Of a stretch of DNA of 64,000 nt, positions 36,028 to 46,915 are shown in pieces (the first letter of the stretch is position 1; the number at the start of each line of letters is the position of its first letter). A model generated the notes under the pieces. The model saw nothing but the letters and a program-made list of their open reading frames with translations, was not told the origin of the DNA and searched no databases. The stretch is from Cunninghamia lanceolata. Its lineage: Eukaryota; Streptophyta; Pinopsida; Cupressales; Cupressaceae. The position numbers and the translations under genes were made by a program. The DNA is taken from contig BSBN01000187.1 of the NCBI GenBank assembly GCA_027924645.1, forward strand, positions 13,162,001 to 13,226,000, in the 5' to 3' direction.

Positions 36028-37259
36028 TGTTGCAATTATGGGTCTAACTAGGATTGTCATTGATGTCAACATACTTTTGTTGCATTAATGATAAGGATTG
36101 GATGAGCTATATGTTAAGAGTATTGAGAAAATTAGTCTCAATCAGGAACAGTTAAGAACAGTGATGACAACAAGGTAAAAGCTTAAGACAGGTTAAGGAT
36201 CAGAGGATGTGGATTAAGTATATATGAGTCTTAAGATGTTCCAGTAGAGATTTTAGAGGTCTGCATGAAGATATGAATAAGCTGTGATCGCTCAAGTAGA
36301 ACCGGTTCTGGTAGATGTTCAGAGGTGATAGAGTGTTACAGAAAGGTCTGGTGGGATCTGGAAGTGCATTGTCCTATTCTGCGGATAGGAAGGAGTGTTG
36401 GGGAAGTCCTTATGATGTGTCATCTCAATTTATTCATGATTTGAAGGTCTGGAAGCATCTATTCCTTTGTGACAGTAAAGGCAGACTGTGTTCTTAAGGC
36501 ACCAGATGCAGGAGAGAGAGATTTCAATAAGTAGAGGAAGTGTGGATGTTCTTGGTGATTCAGGCAAGCTTGTGGAGGTCCTTGGATCATGTTCAATTCA
36601 TGTTGTTGGTCCGCATTAGAGTTGGAGCTCAAAATTGAAGTAATACCTCCGGTGAAGGTGTTCTTCCTCAGGCTGGCTGACCGGATGAATGATTCATCTT
36701 GTGGATGTTCTTATGGATGTTTGCTGACTTAGATGTTTGTTCCTAAGTTGATGTCGTGTATAAATAAGGGATTGTGAAGTCATTTCAAAGTGTGACTTGG
36801 AAGATGAGTGTGTGGTAGCAAGGAGAAGAGTGAAAGGCAAAGCAGAAGGTTTGGGCTTAAATGGAACTGACTCAAGCATGGTGAAGATGCTAATTATCAG
36901 TTCAAGTATGTGATACTTATTCTTTTGTAGACAGTGTGTCTCTTGTAGGCAGTGAGCCTCTTGTGAGTAGTGTGCTCAGGCAGTGAGCCCTAATTGGCAT
37001 GTGCCATTTTATTCTTTCTATTCTTCTAACAGAGAATATAATCTTGGGTTAGTCACCCCGTGGTTTTTCCCTTAACTAGGTTTTCCACGTCAAAATCTTG
37101 GTGTCTCATATGTTGATGTGTTTCTACTCTTGATCAAATGCATAATGTTTCATGTTTGATTTATTGTTATACTGCTAAGTGAATATAAGTGTTTAAAAGA
37201 AAGAAAGTTTAAGACAACTGATTCACCCCCCCTCTCAGTTGTCTACCCTGAATCTAACA
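36028..37259 (+). repeat. Element D 5' LTR
   Basis: TGTTGCAATTATGGG to GAATCTAACA. The TATA-like TATAAATAA is at 36759-36767. About 160 bases downstream (36927-36990) is a run of GGCAGTGAGCCTCTTGT-like repeats. The conserved TTTTCCACGTCAAAATC is at 37082-37098. Confidence 0.94.
36759..36767 (+). promoter_or_regulatory. Element D LTR TATA box
   Basis: TATAAATAA, also present at 54545-54553 in the 3' LTR and in both C LTRs. It is the likely core promoter, with the transcript starting about 30 bases downstream. Confidence 0.7.
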
Positions 37260-37260
37260 A

Positions 37261-37275
37261 TTGGTATCAGAGCCA
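37261..37275 (+). other. Element D primer binding site
   Basis: TTGGTATCAGAGCCA lies one base after the 5' LTR, a match to initiator tRNA-Met. Confidence 0.9.
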
Positions 37276-37316
37276 AGTTCCTCTGAAAGGAGCTTAACCG
37301 CTTGAGCAGATCTAGG

Positions 37317-38430
37317 ATGTCGTCCTACAAGAAGGATAGTTTGAAGTTTGATGGAACTAACTTTGCTCTTTGGAAAGGTCACATGAAATGTCACTTGCAG
37401 TGTATGGGATTTGCATACTGGTCCATGGTTACAAAAGCTTATATACCTCCACAGGGTGGTCCGACAACTCTAAATGAAATCACAAATGCTGAAAATAATC
37501 TGCGGACCAAAGAGGCTCTTTTAAGCGAATTATCTGACTCAGAACTCTCAAATGTTATTGATCTACCAACTACCTTTGAGATTTGGAATAAACTGGAGCT
37601 TTTGCATGAAGGAGACCAGTATGTTAAATGTGCAAGGTTACAAAGTCTAAAAGGGAAATTTGAAAAACTGAAGATGAGAGATGATGAAAATATTACCTCT
37701 TTTATGTGAAGAGTGAATGAGCTGGTTTGTGGAATTAGAAATGCAAGTGGAATCCTAAGTGAAGAAGAGATTGTTGGCAAAGTTCTCAGATCCCTTCCTG
37801 CTTCTTATAAAATCAAGGCTTTTGCAATCGAAGAATTCAGAGCTCACACAATAGTCACAAGAGATCAATTGGTTGGTAAGTTGGCTACTTTTGAAATGGC
37901 CAAGTTTGGAGATGATCCTCCAAAGATTGAATCTACATTCAAAGCCAGTACCTTTGTAAAATGGAAACAAAGGTTTGATCCAGGAGAAAACTCTTCAAGG
38001 AACCTATCATGGTATGAAAATGCAAGAAAAGACTTGGAAGAAGAAGAAGCTGAAACTGCTCATCTTGAAGCTCTTATTGTAAAAAGACTGCCAAGAGGAT
38101 CCGGGAAGTATGAGGGAAAATTGCCTTTTAAATGTTTTAATTGCAATAAGATTGGTCATTTTGCATCAAAGTGTCCGGAAAGATTTTCTAGGCCAAATAA
38201 TATTAGACCAAGATTCCAGAAGAATTGTTACTATGCTCATGAAGGAGATGATGAAGGAGTAACAGATGATGAGTCAGAAAAAGGAGACAAATCTGGAAGT
38301 GACTGGGTGTTCATTGCCATCAAGGAAGAAGATCCAATGCCCTCTGAATCTATCAATCATAAAATTAAAGAAAAGCCCTGGCTGCCCAAGTAGAAGAGAA
38401 GGATGATTATGTCATTGATAGTGGTTGCTC
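37317..38430 (+). pseudogene. Element D gag and protease start
   Basis: The first real ATG is at 37317 (MSSYKKDSLKFDGTN). A TGA at 37707-37709 after TSFM replaces a codon that is Pro in C. The frame continues from 37710 through the zinc knuckle CFNCNKIGHFASKC to 38393. There a small frameshift near 38365-38370 turns the expected VERALAAQVEEKDD into a short wrong tail. The correct frame continues through VIDSGCSHHMTGDKNK (about 38410-38457), which contains the protease Asp. Confidence 0.93.
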
Positions 38431-40072
38431 TCACCATATGACAGGTGACAAAAACAAGGCCATAGATTTGGAAAGGTATGAAGGAGGAGTGGTAAAGTTT
38501 GGTGATAACTCTGCAGGTAGAATCAGAGGTAGAGGAACTATTTCTTTTGATGGAAAGAACAAAACCAGTAATGTATTATATGTTGAAGGGTTAAAGCACA
38601 ATCTTCTCAGTGTTGGACAATTGGTGGACAAAGGCTATGATCTCAGATTCAAGAATGGAAAGTGCAAAATCTTTGAAAGTTCTGGAACAGAGATTGCATC
38701 CGGTACCCAAACAAAAGGTAACATCTTTCACGTAGCTGGTACTGGTAAAAGTTGCTTATTTGTTCAAATTGATCAGAGTTGGTTATGGCATAGAAGAATG
38801 TGTCATGTGAACTTTGATAATATCATCAAGATTAGCAATACTCAGGCTGTAGGAGCTCTTCCAAGACTGGTTAAACCTACAAATAGTTTGTGCAAAGAAT
38901 GTCAGTTGGGAAAACAAAGCAGAATCTCATTCAAGAGCAAGGAACAATCTTCTACTAGATTATTAGACTTGGTTCACACTAACTTATGTGGTCTGGCAAG
39001 AATCAGGAGTGTGCAAGGTGATAGATACTTCATGTTGCTAGTTGATGACTATTCCCGGATGTTATGGGTAACCTTTCTAAAAGAGAAATCAGAAGCTCTT
39101 GAGAAGTTCAAAATATTCAAATCTATGGTGGAAAATGAGACTAGATTGAAATTGAAATGTCTGAGGTCTGATAGAGGTGGAGAATTCACATCCGGTGAGT
39201 TTATAGATTTCTGTGAGAAACATGGAATAAAGAGACAGTTGTCTACTCCTAGGACTCCACAACAGAATGGAGTAGTTGAGAGAAAGAACCAGACCATCCA
39301 AGAAGTGTCTAGGACCATGATGATGGAAGCAATTGTCCCCCAGATCTATTGGAGAGAAGCTGTCAGCACTGCAGTCTATACTCTCAATCGAGTTCAAATC
39401 AGAAACAATGCCGGTAAGACTCCTTACGAACTTTGGTTTGGTAATAAACCTACTGTAAGATATTTTAGAGTGTTTGGTAGCAAATGTTACATCAAGAGAG
39501 ATGAAGATCTAGGCAAGTTTGATGCTAGAAGTGATGAAGGAATATTTTTGGGTTATTCTACTCAAAGCAAAGCATACCGGTGTTATAATAAGAGATTGAG
39601 AAAGATTATAGAAAGTACTAATGTGAAGGTTGATGAAGGAATTGAAAAACCCTCAATGTTTTATGAGTATGAAGAAGATGATCAGAATGATGGCCTGATT
39701 CAAGGTGGTCAAGACTCTTCTGAAAAACATACTAAAACTGATCCGGTGAGTCAGGAAGAAGAGATAAGATTCAATGAGCCTAATCAAGAGTCAGAAGTGC
39801 AAGAAACTCCCAAAGTTCTGAGGTATGTGAGACTGAACCACTCTGAAGATTAGATCATAGGTGACAAAAGCAAAGTTGTACAAACAAGAAGAAAAATTGC
39901 TCAAGATTTAGATGAGTATTGTCTGATTTCAAAGATTGAACCTAAGACAGTAAATGAAGCCTGCAATGATAAAAATTGGACTAAGGCAATGGAGGAAGAA
40001 CTGATGCAAATTGAGTAAAATCACACTTGGGATCTTGTTCCCAGACCTAGAAACAAGAATGTGATTGGAACC
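38431..40072 (+). pseudogene. Element D protease end, integrase and start of RT
   Basis: The longest open copia piece here is 38438-39853. The zinc-binding WLWHRRMCHVNF...LCKECQLGK is followed by the integrase core with LRSDRGGEF and QQNGVVERKN. The first acidic residue of the triad is changed: LVHTNLCG here against LVHTDLCG in B and C, so a catalytic Asp has become Asn. A TAG at 39851 follows NHSED where C has Gln, and a TAA follows MQIE near 40015. The RT-proximal frame is then cut at 40072 by gypsy E and resumes at 52073. Confidence 0.93.
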
Positions 40073-42667
40073 TGTTGACTTTTTCCCAGACTAGATGCTT
40101 ATTCCCAGATTTCCCTACAAGGTAGCCATCAGTGATCAACAGGATCTCTGGGCCAGGGGGGTCAACAGTGTAGGAGATAGACTCTATATTTTATCTCCTC
40201 TTCTTCTTCAGGCTCTGCAAGACCTAGGGGGGTATTCCCTACTCAACATCCATGAGGATATGCATGCAAGGCTGGGATGCTGACAGAAAGCAGATGAGTC
40301 CTCCTGTAAGTAGACCAAAACTGAATGATAGGAGCAAAGGGGCTAGCTTTGGGCCTATTAGCAGTTGTAGACAGAGGACTGAGGGTCCTAAACTAATTCT
40401 AAAGTCCTAATGGTTGTTTTAGATTTTGATTTGAAGTTTAAGTGTGGATGCAAAGCTGGACATGGTTGTAACATAAAACAAAGCATGATTGGTGCCTATC
40501 CAGGGCCTGGAGTCAGTAGACATACACCTGTGGATGATCAGCATGAACAGCTGAAACTGGATTTCAAGGGGATATGTGTGATACCTGCCTTACAGGCATC
40601 TCCCAATACAAAGTGTTAGGTTATCTCTACTTATGGTATCCCTACTGCAGTATATCCCTCCCAATGTTCAACCTGAAAACAGTTTAATCTACCCCTTGAG
40701 TAGAAGTTAAAAGGTCAGACAGTCAACATAGGAATTCTATGCTCTAGAATCTAAACATTACCAAACATCCAGATTCAGAAGAAGAATACATGCAATACTG
40801 GAGACAGAATTAACACAACACATGCCAAACAACATTTCTCATATAAGTTTAATCATGAAATCAGTGGGTTCATGCCAAAAACAAACAACAGGAGATACAT
40901 AAACTCACAGGTAAGCTGTACAGAGCAACCAGATCAGCTTGTTATGCATTACAGAGCCAAAATCATCAACTTTCAACAACCTTTGAAATGAGCAACACCA
41001 CCCGCTTATAACAGCCAGGTAGGTGCTCAGCAATTAATTACATTGTTGACCAAAATTTCGCCAGATACACAGTATCATGAAAATGGCGCTCAAACACAAC
41101 TGGATTGGCGCCCAAACTTGAATGCAGCAGGTAGGGGAGGAGACAGGAAGATTTCTCGAGCCCTGCGCCATCATCCGCTGATTGACACCTTCAGTCAGGT
41201 ACCAGATCGACCCACGCCATCGTCCATACCTCTGCAACCTTCACCATTAATGGCGCACCAACCCGCGGCCTCGAGAAGAACATCATACAGACTATCGCAA
41301 GCATTTCCCGCCGAGATTCATCATCATGATATTTGAAAATGCAGGATAACAATATCCCACATGCACCCCGCGATGACCTCAATAACACTTTATATACTAG
41401 GTCATGAGCATATATCATGTCGGTGCTTTTGCTCCTGACGACATTAGTATATAACCTCATCATCATCATCCCTCAGCAGCATGATATCCTGTTGTTCGAA
41501 ATATCACCCTGACGTCATCATCATATCTGCCTACTGCACACCTCCTCATATCCGGATGACGTCATCATCATGTTTGCAAATATCAGGAGGTCTCTTCTAG
41601 ATGATCAGTGTTAGAAATATGACCCCCGCGGGACCTTGATGAAGTCATCATCATATTAACATCATCATGATATTCGGAAGACAACCGGATATTTGGAAAT
41701 ATCCTCCTGATGTTCAAATATCAGGTTGCACTGTAGCTCCTCTATAAGATCGGGGTGATAACTGAATATGATGATGCTGCTTGAAAAGATCACCCCCAAT
41801 AGATAATGCGCGAAGCTAGCAGGCGGATATCTCCTTAATATTAGCATCATCATGATGCTCGAACAAACAAACATATATCCGGGTGATATGAAAATATCAC
41901 CCCCTCCTTCGGAATATCATGATGCAGATAGGCAGAGAAAAAGATATCACCCTGAGATAAGGATGACGTCAGCATCATCAGGATGAAGAAAACAACGAAC
42001 AAGAAGTGATACAACATCATCAGGATGATATTGACTAAGATCATCCTGACGTTCAAAATATGATGACCCTAGTGAATATCGGGTCGCACTTAGAACTCTT
42101 CAACAACATCATCAGGATGATCATAACCAAGATCACCCGATGATAAAAATATCACCCCAGCGAAATATCATGAAGGCAGAAAATATGATGACCTCCGCAA
42201 GCAGCAGGATGAAAACTGGAAATATCATGATGATGACGACCCTTAAGAAAGAACAAGTTGTGTCGAGCACTTAGAGAATAACCCCTTCAGGATACCGGGG
42301 CAACATCATCATGTTTGAGCAAGGTGATAAATGAAAGATCACCGGATACTTTGAAAAATCACCCTCGCAAGCAGATGAGGGCGCACTGTAGCTCATCAGT
42401 ATCATCAGGATAATAAGCAAACATCACCCGACAGTTGAAATATGATGATGACGTTGAAAAACAAGTCGACGAGGAACATGATGATGCAGATCATCATCGA
42501 AGACAAGATGATGATGATGACCTCCTCCTCAGGAAAATATGATGCTGCAGTTGAAAAATGCTGAGGAGGTCCAACACTTAGAAAAAATGGGCAAGAAGAT
42601 AAAGGCTTCAAATGAAGAAACCTCCTGATCATGACAAATCAACCCCTGGTCAAAATGAGTGTCAACA
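40073..42667 (-). repeat. Element E 3' LTR
   Basis: 2,595 bp, the partner of 49473-52067. It is rich in CATCATCATGATG and AATATCACCC words and contains three TGACGTCA palindromes (41510-41517, 41557-41564, 41964-41971). Confidence 0.95.
41388..41396 (-). promoter_or_regulatory. Element E LTR TATA box (3' copy)
   Basis: The reverse strand reads TATATAAAG, followed by GTGTTATTG. The same site is at 50788-50796 in the 5' LTR, which would be the one driving transcription. Confidence 0.6.
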
Positions 42668-42686
42668 GTGGCTCCGAATGGGGACG
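42668..42686 (+). other. Primer-site-like sequence in inverted position beside the E 3' LTR
   Basis: On the + strand, directly inside the left LTR, GTGGCTCCGAATGGGGACG resembles the E primer site TTGGCGACTCTACTGGGG. A purine tract for plus-strand priming would be expected here on the - strand, and none is visible. Confidence 0.45.
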
Positions 42687-42704
42687 TGCAGGTGAAAACC
42701 TGCA
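42687..42704. other. Hairpin with GAAA loop beside the E 3' LTR
   Basis: TGCAGGT (42687-42693) pairs perfectly with ACCTGCA (42698-42704) around GAAA. It lies 20 bp inside the LTR, where priming signals are expected. Confidence 0.7.
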
Positions 42705-42811
42705 GCGAGAACCAGATCTCCGGGTAGACCTGACAAAAAGCCAAAAAACGCGAGCTGTACAAGGCATTTACACTACATACATATTTTACAAATGTGCACA
42801 GCAACCAGTCA

Positions 42812-45800
42812 TTATGCAAAATAGAACTTAAGGAATTGGCCATGCACAGGCAATTCCAGAATTTCACCATCTAGGGCCTGGAGGAAATAAGAATCCTCCC
42901 CATGAGTATTGCAAACCTGATATGGGCCCATCCATAAGGGTTGAAACTTACCATGTTTACCCTTTTCCTGATCTTTAGCATTCCAAATGAGCACCAGATC
43001 ATTTACTTGAAACTTCCTTTTTGTAGCTCTCCTGTCAAACTGATATTTCACCCCTTGTTGTCTTTTGAGATTGATCTGGTGGGCTCTCCTTCTGTCTTCA
43101 TCCAATGCAACCAACTGATTCACTCTTTCTGTCATGGGATCTTCAATCTCCTCATCATACTCTTGAATGAATCTGTAAACTGGTAGGAGATTGTTTATGG
43201 GCAGTCTAGCTGATGCACCATATACTAGCTCAAAAGGTGACTTCCCAATAGCCCTTTTCACAGTCACTCTGTCAGCCCATACTGCTAAATTCAACTTTGA
43301 GTCCCAAGCTCTCTTGTTCTTGTCCAGTATCCTCTTGACAATTTTCATGATGCTCCTATTGCTTGATTCTGCTTGACCATTTCCTTGTGGGTGATATGGT
43401 GATGTATATGACAGGCTTATCCCATACCTGTTGCAAAAATCAACAAACTCACCTGATCTGAAGCACATAGCATTATCAGTGATTATTTTAGATGGTACTC
43501 CAAACCTGATGATGATGTTCTCTAGTATGAAATCTGTCACCACCTTACTTGTAGCTCTTTTAGTTGGAATGGCCTCAATCCATTTGGTAAAGTAGTCAGT
43601 TGCCACCAAAATCCAACTGTGTCCCCCACTTGATTTGTCTGCAATTTCCCCTATAAAATCAATTCCCCATTGCTGGAATGGAGCATCCACAGGTGCAGTT
43701 CTGAGGGGTAAAGCACCATGATATTTCAGCTTTCCTGAGAATCTCTGGCAAGGGTCACACTTCCTTACTAACTTTTGTGCATCTGAAAAGAGAGTGGGCC
43801 ACCAATATCCTGCCCTGAGAATTTTATGAGCTATTGTTTGGGCAGTATAATGGCCACCACATAATCCTTTATGCATGTCAATCAAAATATTGTTAGCCAT
43901 GTTCTTATCCACACATCTCAGCAGCACACCATCAGGATTTTTCCAGTACAGCTCACCTTGAACAATGACATACCTGATTGCATGTAGCTTTAGAGTCCTC
44001 TTTTGACAGTCACTGAAATGGGAAGGACAATTCAGATTTTGCAAATAATAGACAATATCCTTGTACCATTCAGATCCTGATACACTTACATTCTCATCTT
44101 GGACTGCATTAACTTGGCATGCTTCCAAGTTTGACTGTGCCATCATCTTGGCTAATCCTTGTCCCCTTATCAATTTAGTAACTTGTATGTCTATGTTGAA
44201 TTCCTGCAGTTTGTTTATCCATCTGCACCTTCTTCCAGTCACCTCCTGCTGAGTGAATATGTCTTTGACTGCAGCATGAGGTACATATGCAATTATATGT
44301 GACCCTACCAAGTATGGTCTGAAACTTTTAATGGCTCTAACAAGTGCATATGCCTGCTTTTCCATAATATCATACTTCAATTCAGAGGCCTGCAGGGACA
44401 TACTGAAGAAAGCAATGGGCTGTTCAAAACCATCTTCATTTTTCTGTAACAAACATGCAGCTACAGTATGAAAGGAAGCAAAAGAAAACACTTGAAATGG
44501 CCTAGAAAAATCAGGAGATTTAAGAACAGGGGCCATCTTAATTGCCTCCTTGATATTCTGAAATGATTCTGCTGCTTCCCTTTCCCAGTTGACAGTTGCA
44601 TCCTTCTTCATCATCTTGGAAATGTTCCTTGTGATCTCTGCAAAGTTGGGAACAAATCTTCTAACAAAGTTTATCTGTCCAAAGAAGGACTGAACTCCTT
44701 TCACAGTTTTTGGCATTTGAATCCTGTCAATGGCTGCCACTCTCTCTGGATCTATCCTGACTCCATCCTTGGAAACAATGTGTCCCAGAAGCTTTCCTTC
44801 AACTACTCCAAAGGCACACTTCTTTGGGTTTAAAGAAATACCATATTCTAGTGCTCTTATGAAGATCTGCTCCAGATGCATACAATGCTGCTCCTCTTTC
44901 TTTGAGTAGGCAGTCAGGTCATCCTGATATACTGCCAGGATTGAATCAATCAGCCCTGCAAAAGCAACATCCATTGCTCTCTGAAATGTAGCACCTGCAT
45001 TTGTTAGTCCAAATGGCATTCTAACATACACATACGTTCCCCATGGAGTGGTAAAGGCAGTCTTATATTGTTCTGATTCCTTTACCTTTACCTGATTATA
45101 TCCTGAAAATCCATCCATCATGGATAGGAGTTCACAACCAGTCACTTTCTGTAACATAGCCTCCATATTAGGCAATGGATAATTATCCTTCAAAGAGGAT
45201 ACATTCAAGTTCCTGAAATCAACACACAGCCTAATATCACCATTCTTTTTCCTGACTGGGACAAGATTAGATACCCAAGTTGAATGTCTGATGGGCACAA
45301 TTATTCCAGCATCCCTGAGCCTTTTGAGTTCTTCCTGCATCTTGGGAGCTAAGGTAGGATTTATAGGCCTTTGCCTCTGTCTAAATGGCTTAGCTTCAGG
45401 CTTCAGTGGGATCTCATGCTGGAATAAGTCTTCTCTATAAGCTTTTAGGTCCTCATATGACCAAGCAAAAACATGTTTATACCTTTTTAGCAATGCAATC
45501 AGCATACTTCTTATGTGTGGTTTGAGCTGTTTGCCAATATATACCTTCTGAGGGGCCTGAGATGTCCCCAAATTTATTTCTTCTAAATCCTCCTTATTTG
45601 TGGGGGATGTCCTTGTGACCATTTTGTCTCTACTGTCAAAGGCTCTTTCCAAAGCCACTAACCCTCTAGGGATCTTGTTAGTCTTCAACTGGATGATCTC
45701 TTTTCCCACAAGGGTCTCTTTTCCATTTACAGTCTCTACAAAAGCTTGGAAATCAATCTGTTGATTCTCATACTCATCTATGCAGTGCAAAAATTTCAGC

Positions 45801-46390
45801 AAATCCCTATCATTATTAAAAACTTGCCAACTGCATATGTTTTCTGGTATGGCAGGCCTAATTTTAACTTCTATATCTGTGACAGCTGACAGAGTGATGT
45901 CATCTGGCCTTATTGCAATATTAGCTAAGAAATCAGCCATAACATTTTTTGACCTTTCTACCCAGCCAATTGAAAATGCATCAAAAAGTTCAATAGTATC
46001 CCAAACAGCATGCTTGTATTGCGTCAGTCTTTTATTCTTTGCAGCATACTTATTTCTGATTTGGGATACAATCAGCTCAGAGTCTCCAAATACTCTTAAC
46101 ATTTTAATTCCATGTTTGAGAGCAATATTCAGGCCTAAAAGTAAAGCCTCATATTCTGCAATATTGTTTGTGCAATCAAACCTCAGCAAGAAAGAGGATT
46201 TGAGGAGCTTACCAGTTGGAGACAGGAAAACAACTCCAGCTCCAGAGCCTTCTTTTGCACAAGCTCCATCAAAAAACATGGTCCATAACCCCTGCTGATC
46301 CAGCTCTCCAACACAGGCATTTTTCCTTTTGTCTTCTGCATCATCTGAGACAACCTTGAAGTTATCACAGTCAGTGTCTACAAAGCACAC
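42812..46390 (-). CDS. Element E pol: archaeal-type RNase H, RT, degenerate RNase H, integrase
   Basis: 1,192 uninterrupted residues that follow an in-frame TAG (46391-46393), with no ATG at the start. Residues 34-165 are an archaeal-type RNase H with Asp41 (FFDGA), Glu79 (NNIAEYEA), Asp103 (FGDSEL) and Asp153 (ADFLA) all present. RT follows at about 280-590, with SMMDGFSGYNQ, MPFGLTNAGATFQ and active site YQDD at 488-491. The region that is normally the gypsy RNase H (about 630-750) is recognisable by IAFFSMSLQASELKYDIMEK and KSFRPYL but lacks the acidic residues. Integrase has H840/H847/C878/C881 zinc ligands and D911, D972, E1008. It ends with a GPYQV-type C-terminal domain and no chromodomain. 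Confidence 0.94.
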   Translation of the reverse strand: MCFVDTDCDNFKVVSDDAEDKRKNACVGELDQQGLWTMFFDGACAKEGSGAGVVFLSPTGKLLKSSFLLRFDCTNNIAEYEALLLGLNIALKHGIKMLRVFGDSELIVSQIRNKYAAKNKRLTQYKHAVWDTIELFDAFSIGWVERSKNVMADFLANIAIRPDDITLSAVTDIEVKIRPAIPENICSWQVFNNDRDLLKFLHCIDEYENQQIDFQAFVETVNGKETLVGKEIIQLKTNKIPRGLVALERAFDSRDKMVTRTSPTNKEDLEEINLGTSQAPQKVYIGKQLKPHIRSMLIALLKRYKHVFAWSYEDLKAYREDLFQHEIPLKPEAKPFRQRQRPINPTLAPKMQEELKRLRDAGIIVPIRHSTWVSNLVPVRKKNGDIRLCVDFRNLNVSSLKDNYPLPNMEAMLQKVTGCELLSMMDGFSGYNQVKVKESEQYKTAFTTPWGTYVYVRMPFGLTNAGATFQRAMDVAFAGLIDSILAVYQDDLTAYSKKEEQHCMHLEQIFIRALEYGISLNPKKCAFGVVEGKLLGHIVSKDGVRIDPERVAAIDRIQMPKTVKGVQSFFGQINFVRRFVPNFAEITRNISKMMKKDATVNWEREAAESFQNIKEAIKMAPVLKSPDFSRPFQVFSFASFHTVAACLLQKNEDGFEQPIAFFSMSLQASELKYDIMEKQAYALVRAIKSFRPYLVGSHIIAYVPHAAVKDIFTQQEVTGRRCRWINKLQEFNIDIQVTKLIRGQGLAKMMAQSNLEACQVNAVQDENVSVSGSEWYKDIVYYLQNLNCPSHFSDCQKRTLKLHAIRYVIVQGELYWKNPDGVLLRCVDKNMANNILIDMHKGLCGGHYTAQTIAHKILRAGYWWPTLFSDAQKLVRKCDPCQRFSGKLKYHGALPLRTAPVDAPFQQWGIDFIGEIADKSSGGHSWILVATDYFTKWIEAIPTKRATSKVVTDFILENIIIRFGVPSKIITDNAMCFRSGEFVDFCNRYGISLSYTSPYHPQGNGQAESSNRSIMKIVKRILDKNKRAWDSKLNLAVWADRVTVKRAIGKSPFELVYGASARLPINNLLPVYRFIQEYDEEIEDPMTERVNQLVALDEDRRRAHQINLKRQQGVKYQFDRRATKRKFQVNDLVLIWNAKDQEKGKHGKFQPLWMGPYQVCNTHGEDSYFLQALDGEILELPVHGQFLKFYFA

Positions 46391-46915
46391 CTATTCATTT
46401 GCTTCTTGGTCTTCCACTGTCTCTGATGATCTTTGCTCTCTAATTAGCTTGACATCCCTGCCATTCATTGGAATCATGGCATATGATAGGTCCAGCTGCA
46501 TACTTCCACCAATTAGTGCTGCCCATCTTCTTGACAGCAGCATACCATACTGTGGCTTGATGTCAACCACTGTTATATTCATTTTGTATCTTTTTTCAGG
46601 AAATGCTGCCAGCTTGAAATCTACATCCTTCATGATTCCAATAACTGGTACCTCTCTGGCATCCATAGCATAACATTTCCCACATGCCTTGTCAATCTTT
46701 AATCCAGTTTGTTGCATGATAGCCAAAGGCATGACATTTGTGGATGCTCCAGAGTCAAGCATACAATTTCTAATTATTTTACCATTTATAACCAGGGAAA
46801 CATAAAATGGTTCCACCTGTGAAGGACACTTTGTCATGGTCATTCCTAAATAGACTTCAGGAGTCTCATCTTCTTCATTGCACATGACCTGTTTCTCACC
46901 CTGGGTCTGATCATT
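46391..46915 (-). CDS. Element E aspartic protease
   Basis: A retropepsin-type protease in the same frame as gag and pol, bounded by the TAA that ends gag (46916-46918) and the TAG at 46391-46393. The first Met is at 46885. The catalytic motif MLDSGAST has its Asp at residue 44, and the later GMLLSRRWAALIGG matches the second conserved loop. It would cut the polyprotein inside particles. As gag and pol are otherwise open, translation past the two stops, or removal of one by splicing, would be needed to make it. Confidence 0.88.
   Translation of the reverse strand, partial: NDQTQGEKQVMCNEEDETPEVYLGMTMTKCPSQVEPFYVSLVINGKIIRNCMLDSGASTNVMPLAIMQQTGLKIDKACGKCYAMDAREVPVIGIMKDVDFKLAAFPEKRYKMNITVVDIKPQYGMLLSRRWAALIGGSMQLDLSYAMIPMNGRDVKLIREQRSSETVEDQEANE

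Noticed and set aside
40095..42056. Pairs of identical small open frames also seen at 49495-51456
   Set aside because: They lie inside the two near-identical LTRs of element E, so their duplication follows from the LTR structure and is no evidence of genes.
40073..42667. Possibility that E is on the + strand because of the primer-like word beside the left LTR
   Set aside because: Gag, protease and pol are all on the - strand, and the better primer site (49451-49470) is beside the right LTR, so the right LTR is the 5' one.
45780..46298. 172-residue open frame on the + strand
   Set aside because: It is antisense to the conserved RNase H of element E and has no domain.
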